DNA from: JAAZNO01 sp964508025
GTDB lineage: Bacteria > Chloroflexota > Anaerolineae > B4-G1 > SLSP01
DNA length: 64,000 nt
Direction: 5' to 3'
Assembly (NCBI GenBank): GCA_964508025.1
Contig: CAZDSF010000010.1
Span: forward strand, 18,147 to 82,146
Part shown: one piece after another, positions 17,194 to 25,733 of the stretch
How positions within the stretch are numbered: position 1 is the first letter of the stretch
Layout: every line of letters begins with the position of its first letter
Notes under the pieces: generated by a model
What the model was told of the DNA's origin: nothing
Seen by the model: the letters and a program-made list of their open reading frames with translations, nothing else
Databases searched by the model: none
Made by a program: the position numbers and the translations under genes

Positions 17194-17235
17194 AGTTGCG
17201 AGTTGTGAGTTGCTGGTTACTGGTTGCTGGTTGTC
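17194..17235. repeat. Heptamer array, xGTTGCT type
   Basis: Six units (AGTTGCG, AGTTGTG, AGTTGCT, GGTTACT, GGTTGCT, GGTTGTC) lie between the anti-sigma and membrane-protein genes. They are related to the arrays at 24964 and 31216. Confidence 0.75.
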
Positions 17236-17257
17236 CCATTGCGCACCATCTCACGTT

Positions 17258-17827
17258 TCAAGTATTCGTGCTGTGCGGGCGCCAGGCAAACCACCATGTC
17301 CAGAACAGAATCGCCATCCCGCCCAGCAGCGCCAGCGGCAAGAGCGCGCTCAACAGCGCCGCCGCCAGAAATGAAAACAGCGCCAGCGCCCCCTGCGCCC
17401 CCACTTCAATCCCCTGCAACACTTGCCAGAGATTGGGGCCCCCAGCAGGGAGAAGCCCCGGCAGCCCCAACGCCTCGCCCAGGCCGAGCGTTGCTGCCGC
17501 CATCACCCCGCTGCTCACGAGCCACACCGCCTCAATGAAAGCCCATGCGCCCACCAGCAACCCCGGCATCGCCCAGCCGCGCTGCCGTTGCGCGGGCGCT
17601 TCGCGGGGAGCAAGGCGCAATCGCACCTGCGCTGTGAAGCGCTCCGGCGTCAATCGCGACTCCGGGAGCGGTGCGCTGTGCAGCAGCATCCGCAGCTGCT
17701 CCAGCTGCGCCAGCGCCGCGCGACACTCCGCGCACATCTCCAGATGCGCCGCCACACGCTGACGTTGCGCATCGGTCAATTCCCCATCGGTATACGCATC
17801 CAACTGCTCCACGATATGTCCGTTCAT
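17258..17827 (-). CDS. Membrane anti-sigma factor with zinc-finger (ZAS) domain
   Basis: The 189-residue product starts with a ZAS/zf-HC2 domain: HLEMCAECR at about 28-36 gives His-x3-Cys-x2-Cys, the zinc-binding motif that holds ECF sigma factors. Two to three hydrophobic segments follow (about 95-115 and 140-180), placing the rest in the membrane. Its start codon overlaps the stop of the sigma-factor gene by 4 nt (ATGA), so the two are translated in fixed ratio. The expected role is to sequester the cognate sigma factor until an envelope or redox signal releases it; the signal is not deducible from sequence. Confidence 0.88.
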   Translation of the reverse strand: MNGHIVEQLDAYTDGELTDAQRQRVAAHLEMCAECRAALAQLEQLRMLLHSAPLPESRLTPERFTAQVRLRLAPREAPAQRQRGWAMPGLLVGAWAFIEAVWLVSSGVMAAATLGLGEALGLPGLLPAGGPNLWQVLQGIEVGAQGALALFSFLAAALLSALLPLALLGGMAILFWTWWFAWRPHSTNT

Positions 17828-18387
17828 GCGTTTATCTCCATCCAGGGGCCGAGCGCCTCCCGCAACTTGCCGCGAGCGTAGTTCAACCGCGACATCACCG
17901 TGCCCAGCGGAATCTCCAGCGTCTCGGCGATTTCTTTGTACGCTAAACCCTCGTATTCGCGCAGAATCAACACGCTACGACTGGCTTCGGGCAGCGCCAG
18001 CACCGCTTGCCGCACTTGCGCGTGCAGAGCGTTGCGCTCGGCGGCGGTTTCTGGCTCCAACTCCGGCGCCGCCAGCGGCAAGCCATCCACATCCTCGGTT
18101 TGACGGTCGGCGCGGAGCACATCCGTGGCGCGATTCAGCGCGATGCGATACAGCCAGCTCTGGAACGGTGCGCGGGGCTGATAACGCGGCAATTGTTGCC
18201 ATGCCCGCACAAAAGCGTCCTGAGCGGCATCCTCTGCCAGCTGCATATCTCCGCACATCCGATACACCACGCCGATCACCCGCTCCCGGTAGCGTTCCAC
18301 CAACGCGCCAAAGGCCACGCGATCCCCCTGTTGCGCCAGGGTGATGAGATCCAGGTCGGCGATGGCGACGGTGGACGGCTCGTTCAC
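17824..18387 (-). CDS. ECF-family RNA polymerase sigma factor
   Basis: The 187-residue protein has sigma region 2 (about 18-90, with YRMCGDMQLAEDAAQDAFVRAW) and region 4 (about 125-180, ILREYEGLAYKEIAETLEIP), joined by an acidic linker. There is no region 1.1 or 3, as expected for group IV (ECF) factors. It directs RNA polymerase to a small regulon, probably including its own operon. The start is GTG with AAGGAG 5 nt upstream. The partner anti-sigma gene overlaps its stop. No clear ECF-type promoter was recognised upstream, where the sequence is dominated by a heptamer array close to glmS. Confidence 0.92.
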   Translation of the reverse strand: MNEPSTVAIADLDLITLAQQGDRVAFGALVERYRERVIGVVYRMCGDMQLAEDAAQDAFVRAWQQLPRYQPRAPFQSWLYRIALNRATDVLRADRQTEDVDGLPLAAPELEPETAAERNALHAQVRQAVLALPEASRSVLILREYEGLAYKEIAETLEIPLGTVMSRLNYARGKLREALGPWMEINA

Positions 18388-18519
18388 AACTCTCTCCTTG
18401 CGTTTCTACCTATTCAACGAAACTGAGGGCGGATTTATTCGGACAAGAAATGCAAAAGACGCAAAGAGGCTTTGGATTTCTCCGCGCTCCTTGCGTCCTC
18501 TGCGGTTCGAGAACGGGTT

Positions 18520-18599
18520 ACGCATTACGCAGTACGCATTACGCATTACGCAGTACGCATTACGCATTACGCAGTACGCATTACGCAGTACGCATTACG
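18520..18599. repeat. Heptamer array, ACGCATT/ACGCAGT
   Basis: Eleven 7-bp units, seven ACGCATT and four ACGCAGT, in perfect register. On the minus strand it begins one base after the glmS stop codon. Similar units recur at 31981, 33017 and 52079. Confidence 0.9.
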
Positions 18600-18600
18600 T

Positions 18601-20391
18601 TCAATCCACTGTCAACGTCTTGCTCAAATTCCGGGGGAAGTCGGGATCGTAGCCGCGCGCGACGCCCAGGATGTACGAGAGCAGTTGCAGCGGCAGCGTC
18701 GCCAGCAGCGGCGTGAAGAGCGGATCCGCATCCGGCAGGATGATGGTGGTGCGCGCGTTCGCCTGCAGGCGAGCATCTGCGGGAGCGATGGCGATGGTGT
18801 GCCCGCCGCGCACTGCCACCTCGTTGATGCCGCTCACCGCCAATCCCACATCCTCCGGCCCCGCCGCGAAGATCACGGGATAGCCCTCGTCCACCGCCGA
18901 AAGCGGCCCGTGCTTGAACTCCGTCGAGAGCATCCCCTCGCAGTGTGCGTAGGTCACTTCTTTGAGCTTGAGCGCGCCTTCGAGCGCGATGGGGTAGGTG
19001 AGGCCATAGCCCAGGCAGTAGAGATCGTTGCGAGCTGCGAGCAGCGGCTCCAGCGCGCGCACGGGCGCCTCTACCGCCGCGAGCGTGGCTTCGAGCAGCT
19101 CCGGCAGCCGCGCCAGCATCCCCGTATTGTGCCCGCCCATCCGCAGCGCCAGGTAGAGGAACGCGAGCGCCTGATTCATAAACGTCTTGGTCGCCGGCAC
19201 GCTGATCTCGTAGCCGCAGGCCAACGGCAGCGTGTGCTCGGTCTCGTTCATCAGCGTCGAGCCGATGACGTTCACCAGGCTCACCGATCCCATCCCGCGC
19301 CGCTGCCCCACGTGGAAGGCGTTGAGCACGTCTTTGGTCTCGCCGCTCTGGCTGACAAAAACCCCCACATCCTCCGGGCCAATTGTGGGAGCGTACTGGG
19401 GAATGAATTGCGGCGCCAACACGGGAATGGCCGGTCGGCCCGCCAGCCGCGCCATGTACACCGCCCCCAACAAACAGGCGTGATAGCTCGTGCCGCAGCC
19501 AATGAGATAGAGATTCCGCGCCTGGCGCAGGCGTCCCACGACGGGGGCCACATCCGCCGAAGCGTCGTACAAATGCAACAGCTCGCGCGCCACGCCGGGC
19601 TGCTCGTGAATCTCCTTGAGCATGAAATGCGCATAGCCGCCCTTGGCGACGGCGTCCATGCTCTCGGTGATGAGCTCCGGCGCGCGCTTGATGGGCTGCC
19701 CATCTTCGACGTGATACAGGTCCACGCCTTCGGGCCGCAAAACGACGATTTCGCCGTCGCGCACGCGCAACACCTGGCGGGTGAGCGCCAGAATCGAGGG
19801 CAGATCGGAGGATGCATACGTGGCGCCCTCGCCGATGCCCGCCACCAGCCCGGAGCCTTTCTTGAAGGCGTAAAGCCGATCCTCACCCACGCGCCCAATG
19901 ATGAAGGCATAATCGCCCTCCAAATCATGGTAGGCGCGGCGGATGGCTTCCAACATGCCGTAGCCCTGGTTCACATAACGCTCGACGGCGTGGACGCAGC
20001 TCTCGCCGTCGTTGGTGGAGCGGACAACCATGCCCTCGGCGGCGAATTGCGCCATCAGCTCCACGTTGTTGACGACATTGCCGTTGTGCGCGCCCACCAT
20101 ATCGCCATCGGAATCGAGGTGCGGCTGCGCGTTCACCTGCGACGGCGCGCCGAAAGTGGCCCAGCGCAGCTGCACAATGCCGCGCTGCCCCATCATCTCG
20201 TCGAAGGCGAGGCGTTCAGCGACGGCAGCGACCTTGCCCACGTCCTTCCGCAGATCAATGCTGCCATCCGCATGGATGGTGGCGCAACCCACCGAATCGT
20301 AGCCCCGGTAGGTAAGGCTATGCGCCGCGCTGACCAAAATTGGGCCTAGCGCTTGTTCTTTACTCGTGACAATACCAAAAATTCCGCACAT
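18601..20391 (-). CDS. glmS: Glutamine-fructose-6-phosphate aminotransferase (GlmS-like)
   Basis: The 596-residue product has a GATase-II domain (1-220) with catalytic Cys2 (MCGIFGIV), followed by two SIS domains (about 275-590) and the family C-terminus PRNLSKTLTVD. It should make glucosamine-6-phosphate from fructose-6-phosphate and glutamine, the first step towards UDP-GlcNAc. The glutaminase site is unusual: the normal TRWATHG is LRWATFG (His to Phe80), NAHPH is NAQPH, and the SETDTE region reads STNDGE. R76, W77, T79, H102, N103, G104 and D128 remain. Use of ammonia or weak glutaminase activity is possible. GAGGAG precedes the ATG. It appears to follow the peptidase gene on the same strand, across repeats. 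Confidence 0.88.
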   Translation of the reverse strand: MCGIFGIVTSKEQALGPILVSAAHSLTYRGYDSVGCATIHADGSIDLRKDVGKVAAVAERLAFDEMMGQRGIVQLRWATFGAPSQVNAQPHLDSDGDMVGAHNGNVVNNVELMAQFAAEGMVVRSTNDGESCVHAVERYVNQGYGMLEAIRRAYHDLEGDYAFIIGRVGEDRLYAFKKGSGLVAGIGEGATYASSDLPSILALTRQVLRVRDGEIVVLRPEGVDLYHVEDGQPIKRAPELITESMDAVAKGGYAHFMLKEIHEQPGVARELLHLYDASADVAPVVGRLRQARNLYLIGCGTSYHACLLGAVYMARLAGRPAIPVLAPQFIPQYAPTIGPEDVGVFVSQSGETKDVLNAFHVGQRRGMGSVSLVNVIGSTLMNETEHTLPLACGYEISVPATKTFMNQALAFLYLALRMGGHNTGMLARLPELLEATLAAVEAPVRALEPLLAARNDLYCLGYGLTYPIALEGALKLKEVTYAHCEGMLSTEFKHGPLSAVDEGYPVIFAAGPEDVGLAVSGINEVAVRGGHTIAIAPADARLQANARTTIILPDADPLFTPLLATLPLQLLSYILGVARGYDPDFPRNLSKTLTVD

Positions 20392-20437
20392 AAGCTCCTC
20401 GTGAAAGTCAAAAATTATGGGTCAGAAGTAGAGTCAA

Positions 20438-20497
20438 GCGGTGAGCGGTGAGAAGTGAGCAGTCACCCCATCACCCTATCACCCCCTCATCCTATCT
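20438..20497. repeat. Mixed heptamer/octamer array
   Basis: Four heptamers (GCGGTGA, GCGGTGA, GAAGTGA, GCAGTCA) pass directly into four octamers (CCCCATCA, CCCTATCA, CCCCCTCA, TCCTATCT) in the short gap between glmS and the peptidase gene. Confidence 0.65.
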
Positions 20498-20504
20498 CCG
20501 CTTC

Positions 20505-22442
20505 TCATGCCAGGTTGTCAATATCCACCGGCTCCACCGGCTCTGCCAGCTCAAAACCGAAGACGCGGCTATAGAAATAGAGCTCGGCATCCAGCGCGCG
20601 CTGAATGTTCTCCGCGCGGCGGAAGCCGTGCTGCTCACCCTCGAAGGGGACGTAGGCCACGGGAATACCCTTCTCCTTGAGCGCGGCGACCATCGCCTCG
20701 GCCTGGTTGGGCGGCACGACAGCGTCTTCTAATCCCTGGAAGAAGATCACCGGGCAGGAAAGCTGCGCGGTGAAGTTGATGGGCGACCGGGCGCGGTAGA
20801 GATCAGCGCGTTCGGGATAGGGACCGATGAGCCGGTCGAGATAGCGCGACTCGAATTTGTGGGTGTCGCGCGCCAGCGCTTCCACATCACCCACGCCGTA
20901 GTGGCTCGCGCCCGCCGCAAAAACCTTGTGGAAGGTGAGCGCGCAGAGCGTCGTATAGCCGCCCGCGCTGCCGCCGCGAATGGCAAGCCGCGCGCCATCC
21001 ACCTCGCCGCGCTCCACCAGATAGCGCGCGCCGTTGACGCAGTCCTCCACATCCACAATGCCCCAATTGCCGTTGAGGCGCTCGCGGTAGGCGCGTCCGT
21101 AGCCCGTGCTGCCGCCGTAGTTCACATCGAGCACGGCAAATCCCCGGCTGGTCCAGTATTGGATGCCGAGATTTAGCGCGCCAGAAGTAGCCCCCGTTGG
21201 CCCGCCATGGCTGAAGACGAGCAGCGGAGGCCGTTCGCCCTCCGGCGCAGTAAAGTCGCGGTTCTGCGGGCGGTAGTACAGCGCGTGCGCCGTCAGCCCG
21301 TTGGCGGTGGGGAAGGTGAGTGCTTCGGGCGTGGAAAGGTAGCCAGGATCCAGATCGAGGCTGCTGGAACGGCGGATCACGGTGATGTCGCCGCTTACAG
21401 GATCGAGCAGCATCAGCGCAGCGCTTTCTGTGGGAGAGGCGGCGAGCAGCGCGACACCTGCGGTTCCCACCGCAGGTTGCCCCAGATCGCTGAAGGGCAG
21501 CGGCAACGTCTCGAAGGTCAACGCGCGCAGATCCAGGCGCCCCAGGCGCTCGGTCCCCTCCTGGCTGTAGATGCAGAGCAGCGTGTGCGCATCCGTGAAG
21601 GCGAACATGGTCTGTCCGAAGACCCATTGCGGCGCGCCGAACTCGGCCTCCATGGGCAGCAACGCGCGAACCGCGCCTTCTTCCAGCCGGTAGAGGTTCC
21701 ACCAGCCGGTGCGGTCGGAGACGAAATAGAGCCGCCCATCCGGCCCCCAGGTGGGTTGGAAGATGGATTCCTCCACACCGCCGGCGACGCGCCGCGCATC
21801 ACTGAGATCGCCGTTGGGCTGCACATCGGCGAGCCACAGATCGCAGCCATCCCAGGGCATGTTGGGGTGATTCCAGCACAGCCAGGCGAGCTGGCTGCCA
21901 TCGGGGCTGAGGCGAGGCGTGGCGTAGAAGTCGTAGCCTGCGGCGATGACAACGCCGCCCTCAGCATCGCCTGCCAGCTGCAAGCGTGCAAGCGTGTTGA
22001 TGGCTTCCTGTCCGGCGGCGCGGTGATCCTCGCGCACGCAGAACAGCAGCCCGCGCGCCATATCCACGACACAATCGGCGTAACGCAGGGGCAGCGCCGG
22101 CGTGAGCGCTTCCGGTTCACCGCCGGAAAGCAACCGGTACAGGCGTTGATCGCTGAAGTTGGAGAAATACATCACGCCCGCGTGGACGGTATACGCACCG
22201 CCGCCGTACTCATGGACGCGCGTCCGCGCGTTAAAGGGCGCGGGCAGCACATCCTGGATCGCGCCATTGGAGGTGCGGCGCACAATCACATTGCGCCCGC
22301 CTTCCGTGGCCCGGCCTTCGAGCCAGTAAAGGTCGGCGCCATCAAATATAGGCGCGCCCAACCGCACCGCGCCGGCCACAATCAGCGCCGACGTGATCGG
22401 CGATTTCCATGCGCCGTAAGGCGCCGTGTTTTTAGCTGTCAT
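20505..22442 (-). CDS. S9-family prolyl oligopeptidase/acylaminoacyl peptidase
   Basis: A 645-residue serine peptidase. The first 380 residues form a WD40-like/TolB beta-propeller (for example RLSPDGSQLAWLCWNHP), and the last 260 an alpha/beta-hydrolase. The catalytic serine is in GGSAGG (about residue 483), the Asp in GLEDAVVPP (about 568) and the His in GEQHGF (about 603), an intact triad in S9C order. It probably removes acylated or other N-terminal residues from short peptides in the cytoplasm, as no signal peptide is present. AGGAGGG precedes the ATG. It is the third of four closely spaced minus-strand genes that read acetyltransferase, DUF4010 protein, peptidase, glmS. Confidence 0.9.
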   Translation of the reverse strand: MTAKNTAPYGAWKSPITSALIVAGAVRLGAPIFDGADLYWLEGRATEGGRNVIVRRTSNGAIQDVLPAPFNARTRVHEYGGGAYTVHAGVMYFSNFSDQRLYRLLSGGEPEALTPALPLRYADCVVDMARGLLFCVREDHRAAGQEAINTLARLQLAGDAEGGVVIAAGYDFYATPRLSPDGSQLAWLCWNHPNMPWDGCDLWLADVQPNGDLSDARRVAGGVEESIFQPTWGPDGRLYFVSDRTGWWNLYRLEEGAVRALLPMEAEFGAPQWVFGQTMFAFTDAHTLLCIYSQEGTERLGRLDLRALTFETLPLPFSDLGQPAVGTAGVALLAASPTESAALMLLDPVSGDITVIRRSSSLDLDPGYLSTPEALTFPTANGLTAHALYYRPQNRDFTAPEGERPPLLVFSHGGPTGATSGALNLGIQYWTSRGFAVLDVNYGGSTGYGRAYRERLNGNWGIVDVEDCVNGARYLVERGEVDGARLAIRGGSAGGYTTLCALTFHKVFAAGASHYGVGDVEALARDTHKFESRYLDRLIGPYPERADLYRARSPINFTAQLSCPVIFFQGLEDAVVPPNQAEAMVAALKEKGIPVAYVPFEGEQHGFRRAENIQRALDAELYFYSRVFGFELAEPVEPVDIDNLA

Positions 22443-22457
22443 CTATTCCCTCCTGAC

Positions 22458-23711
22458 TCATCCCACCAGAAACGCCACCGCCAGCGTCGCTCCGAGCATG
22501 GCGACGAAGCCCGGCAGCAACGCTCGCCGCAGTTCCCGCGAACCGCTTGCCAGCACAATCCCGCCCTTGACCGCCGTATTCGAGATGCAAGCGAAGACGA
22601 TGCCGCGCGCCGCCGTGACCAGATCCAGCGCGCTCGCGCCGCCGCTGCTCAGCTGCGAGAGTGAGAGCGTGATGGCATCCACATCTGTCAATCCGGCGAC
22701 GATGCTGGATAGATACACGCCGGTATTCCCCAGGTAGAGCTGCGCCGCCTTGGCAATGAGGAGGATGGCGGCGTAGAGCAGGCCGAATTTCACCGCCGGG
22801 CCGAGCTCGAAGGGGTTGGCGAAATCCACGTCGCCGGTTTCGCGGGTGCGGTGCGCCAGGGCTAGATAGCCGCAATAACCCAGTCCAACAACACCCGCAA
22901 TAAGCAGGGGCAACCAGAGCACGCCGAACAGGGGCCGGTTCAGCGCGCTGACGACAACGAGAATCCGGGCGAACATCACCGTCCAGGCGACCATGATCGC
23001 CATAGCGAAGGGCCGGGCGAGCGCCTTCTCCCGCGTGCTCCGCTGGCTGAAGCTCAACGTGACCGCCGTGCTCGAAACCAGCCCGCCGAGCAAGCCGGTC
23101 AGCCCGATGCCCTGGCGTGGCCCGACGATCTTGATGAGCAAATAGCCCAAAAAGCTGATGCCGGAGATGAAGATGACCATCAGCCAGATTTTATAGGGAT
23201 TGAGTACATCCAGCGGACCAAAAGTGCGGTTGGGTAGCACCGGCAGCACAATGGCAGTGATGACGGCGAATTTCAGCGTGGCGTAGATGTCTTCCTGGCT
23301 GAGTTTTGCTGCCAGCGCGCGCATCTCCAATTTGAGCGAGAGCAGCACCGTGGTGACGACTGTGAGCGCAGCAGCAAGGGCAAATTGTTCGGTGTAGCAC
23401 AACGCGCCGAGCAGATAAGCGACGACAGCGGCAATTTCCGTAGTCATACCAATCTGCCCCTGCCTGGCGCTGATTGCATACGTCACCGCCACCAAAATCC
23501 CGACCATCGCGGTGATGACACCGAAGGGCAGCGGCGAGCCAAGATTCTCGCTGAGCAAGAGCGTCATACAACCGGCGAGGCTCAACAACGGGAAAGTGCG
23601 CACGCCGGCGAAAATCTTCTCCTGCGCACGGGCCGCAGCGTGTTCGCGTTCCAGCCCGATAAGCAGGCCAATTGCCAGCGCCGCACCGAAACGGTAGAAG
23701 AGGGCTTGCAT
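22458..23711 (-). CDS. MgtC/SapB-DUF4010 family membrane protein
   Basis: The product of about 417 residues has an MgtC/SapB-like N-terminus (RFGAALAIGLLIGLEREHAA), four further helices, and a DUF4010-type C-terminal half, for roughly twelve membrane segments in all. Conserved points include GLEREH, RTFPLLSLAG and GLTDVDAITLS. It sits in the inner membrane; family function is poorly defined and ion homeostasis is only suggested. I start at the ATG for MQALFYRFG, which lies 2 nt after the stop of the acetyltransferase gene and implies coupling. The frame is open upstream but that extension overlaps the acetyltransferase and lacks family similarity. Confidence 0.85.
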   Translation of the reverse strand: MQALFYRFGAALAIGLLIGLEREHAAARAQEKIFAGVRTFPLLSLAGCMTLLLSENLGSPLPFGVITAMVGILVAVTYAISARQGQIGMTTEIAAVVAYLLGALCYTEQFALAAALTVVTTVLLSLKLEMRALAAKLSQEDIYATLKFAVITAIVLPVLPNRTFGPLDVLNPYKIWLMVIFISGISFLGYLLIKIVGPRQGIGLTGLLGGLVSSTAVTLSFSQRSTREKALARPFAMAIMVAWTVMFARILVVVSALNRPLFGVLWLPLLIAGVVGLGYCGYLALAHRTRETGDVDFANPFELGPAVKFGLLYAAILLIAKAAQLYLGNTGVYLSSIVAGLTDVDAITLSLSQLSSGGASALDLVTAARGIVFACISNTAVKGGIVLASGSRELRRALLPGFVAMLGATLAVAFLVG

Positions 23712-23713
23712 GA

Positions 23714-24949
23714 TTAGAAATCCCAATCCATTTCTGGAACGGGCAGGCGCAGCACACGATCCAACGCAGCCAGCAGCGACGCCGGCGCGGAAAGCGCATC
23801 GCTGAGCGCCAGGCGCGAGGGCTGCCGCACGCCGAGCCATAGCCGCGTAAAGGCGCCGACCGTCGCCATGAGAGTGGGTAACATTGCATCGTGACCGGGA
23901 ACGGCAGCGGATTCCGGCCCCAACGTCACGATGTACTCGCCGCTCAAACCGCGCCAGGGCGCGGCGTCGTCCAGGAAATCGCTAACAGGGTCGGTGAGCG
24001 CCAGGTTGAAACGCACCGTTTCTCCTGGCAGGTGCGTCTCCGCCAGACAGCCCTGAAGATCGCAGAGGCGGTACTGGTGATAAGCGTTGGCAGAGCCGAA
24101 GTTTTCAAAGCGGCCTTTGCCGGTGAGCTGGCGAAAGCGGAAGGGTTGCCGGATGAAATCCTGAAGCTGCACACCGTAGGGTTCTTTCATCTTGATGAGA
24201 CGCACCTGATCGCCCAGGTTGTGCAACAGCGCGAGCAACTCGCGCAACTGCGCCCCATCCTGAAAGGCCATCCACAAGACGGTGTAGGGGCCATTTTCGC
24301 CCTCGTTGGACATCCAGAGGTAGTGACTGAGGCTGCCCTCCGGCCCATCCCAGTAACCCAGACCGAAACCGTTATGAGCACAGATCATCTCCGTGTGGGT
24401 CTGTTCAGCGGAAAAGAGCGTGCACGCGCCATGACCGCGCAAGCGGGTGAGCCGCGCCGCGTGAACCGCAGCCCAGTCATCGGGCGTGATTCGGCGGGGC
24501 GGGCGCGCTCGAACTTCGAGGTGCAGCTGCGCTGGATCGAAACCGATCCAGTGGGCGTAGGGCGCAGCGCCAAAGCCGACCCGATTGTAGAAGCCCTGCT
24601 CGAACATACTCAGTCCCATCACCTGGGCGCCGGCGGCTGCCTCTTCGGCGATCAAGCGCGCGGTGAGGCGGGCGGCAAGGCCCTGTTTGCGCGCCACATA
24701 GCCAGTGGCGACCGCAGCAATGCCGGAAAAGCACAGGTCCATTTCCTGATAACGCATCGTACCGGGCAGGGCGCTCACCTGGCATTCCGCTGTGCCGTTG
24801 ATTTCGGCGACCAGCGTCCTGCCGCTCGCCACGAAGCGATTGGCGGCTGCATCTTTCTCCGGGCTGCGGCTGATCCAGCCCACTTCCTGCCAAATGCGCG
24901 GAATGGCGTCGGCGTCTGTTGCGGGGTCGTAGGGTCTAATAGTGAACAT
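23714..24949 (-). CDS. Eis-like GNAT N-acetyltransferase with SCP2-type C-domain
   Basis: The 411-residue product has two GNAT-fold regions (about 1-150 and 155-290) and a C-terminal sterol-carrier-like domain (about 300-405), the Eis architecture. The acetyl-CoA loop is seen in VARKQGLAARLTARLI, where the usual Q/RxxGxG/A reads RKQGLA. A Tyr near MFEQGFYNRVGFG and the terminal carboxylate (WDF) fit Eis enzymes, in which the C-terminus acts as base. Eis proteins acetylate amines, including aminoglycosides, at several positions; the native substrate here is unknown. GAGGTGA precedes the ATG. The gene is bordered upstream by the large heptamer array that contains an assembly gap. Confidence 0.85.
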   Translation of the reverse strand: MFTIRPYDPATDADAIPRIWQEVGWISRSPEKDAAANRFVASGRTLVAEINGTAECQVSALPGTMRYQEMDLCFSGIAAVATGYVARKQGLAARLTARLIAEEAAAGAQVMGLSMFEQGFYNRVGFGAAPYAHWIGFDPAQLHLEVRARPPRRITPDDWAAVHAARLTRLRGHGACTLFSAEQTHTEMICAHNGFGLGYWDGPEGSLSHYLWMSNEGENGPYTVLWMAFQDGAQLRELLALLHNLGDQVRLIKMKEPYGVQLQDFIRQPFRFRQLTGKGRFENFGSANAYHQYRLCDLQGCLAETHLPGETVRFNLALTDPVSDFLDDAAPWRGLSGEYIVTLGPESAAVPGHDAMLPTLMATVGAFTRLWLGVRQPSRLALSDALSAPASLLAALDRVLRLPVPEMDWDF

Positions 24950-24963
24950 GAGTCACCTCATCT

Positions 24964-25202
24964 TGTTGCTGGTTGCTAGTTGCTGGTTGCTAGTTGCTGG
25001 TTGCTAGTTGCTGGTTGCTNNNNNNNNNNNNNNNNNNNNNNNNNNNNNNNNNNNNNNNNNNNNNNNNNNNNNNNNNNNNNNNNNNNNNNNNNNNNNNNNN
25101 NNNNNNNNNNNNNNNNNNNGTTGCTGGTTGCTAGTTGCTGGTTGCTAGTTGCTGGTTGCTAGTTGCTGGTTGCTGGTTGCTGGTTGCTGGTTGCTGGTTG
25201 CT
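24964..25202. repeat. Heptamer array xGTTGCT, interrupted by an assembly gap
   Basis: Alternating GGTTGCT and AGTTGCT units (14-bp higher-order period) flank a 100-N gap on both sides. The right part changes to uniform GGTTGCT. At least eight units lie left of the gap and about eleven to the right. The true length is unknown because the assembler stopped here. Translations such as LLVAGCWLLVASC are artefacts. Confidence 0.9.
25020..25119. other. Assembly gap (100 N)
   Basis: A run of exactly 100 N inside a tandem array, the scaffold convention for unknown length. Confidence 0.97.
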
Positions 25203-25218
25203 TGCTGCTTATGGCTTA

Positions 25219-25623
25219 CTACCCATTCAGCGCTTGCTGGAGATAGGGAATGGCAAAGCGCAGGAATTCTTCCGCCAGCGCGCTGCAGCCGCCGGTTTCG
25301 GGACGCAGTTGACTGCATAAGGTGCTGCCAAAGTGCGCCTCGGCTTCCAGCATGAAATGTTGGCTGATGGGTTTGAGCTGCGAGCGATGATAGCCGCGTT
25401 GCCCGCCCCACACGCCAAGAAACATCAGCGCGCCGGAGAACAGCCCGCAAAGCCCATCCACACCGCCGGCGCCGGGCATCACGCCCGCCGCCGCAATCAC
25501 CTCCGGCGTAATAGGGGTCTCCAATACTTCACCCAACACGCGCATAACGGTCATAGCGCAATTATTGTCGCCTTCGACAAAGTATTGTCGTACACGCGCT
25601 TGAATCACATCATCTATCAGCAT
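25219..25623 (-). CDS. C_GCAxxG_C_C family redox-type protein
   Basis: The 134-residue product fits the C_GCAxxG_C_C family of small cysteine proteins: NCAMTVMRVL near the start, then GAGGVDGLCGLFSGALMFLG (the GCxxxG-like core), a cysteine in STLCSQL and one in TGGCSALA. Family members are often found near electron-transfer or split-soret genes and are thought to bind metal or act as redox carriers; the precise role is not established. The start is the ATG (MLIDDV) because GGAGGGG directly upstream is its Shine-Dalgarno; the longer frame from a GTG would place that site inside the coding part. Its 3' end borders the array at 24964-25202. Confidence 0.8.
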   Translation of the reverse strand: MLIDDVIQARVRQYFVEGDNNCAMTVMRVLGEVLETPITPEVIAAAGVMPGAGGVDGLCGLFSGALMFLGVWGGQRGYHRSQLKPISQHFMLEAEAHFGSTLCSQLRPETGGCSALAEEFLRFAIPYLQQALNG

Positions 25624-25686
25624 TGGCCCCTCCACGCGGATTACTGGAAGCTGGTCAGCTCAAACCTGCCAGAGCTATCGCCATAA

Positions 25687-25695
25687 TGGTATAAT
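25687..25695 (+). promoter_or_regulatory. Extended -10 promoter of histidine phosphatase gene
   Basis: TGGTATAAT (extended TGn plus perfect TATAAT) lies 38 nt upstream of the ATG at 25734; no good -35 hexamer is seen. Confidence 0.6.
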
Positions 25696-25733
25696 GCTTT
25701 AAGTTTAGCACAATTGCACGAAAGGACATCTCG

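Noticed and set aside
18450..18716. Frame encoding THYALRS-type repeats
   Set aside because: It is the ACGCATT heptamer array read as codons.
18472..20349. A 625-codon frame on the plus strand opposite glmS, and other long antisense frames (for example 21207-22664, 14682-15773, 23891-24979)
   Set aside because: They are shadows of well-supported genes in GC-rich DNA, with His/Gln/Arg-rich sequence, no family motifs and no ribosome-binding sites.
23712..23840. Longer N-terminus of the DUF4010 protein
   Set aside because: It overlaps the acetyltransferase end in another frame and is unlike the family; the ATG at 23711 fits the stop-start spacing.
24980..25320. Plus-strand frames encoding LLVAGC/LLVASC repeats
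   Set aside because: They are translations of the GGTTGCT heptamer array across an assembly gap, not real proteins.
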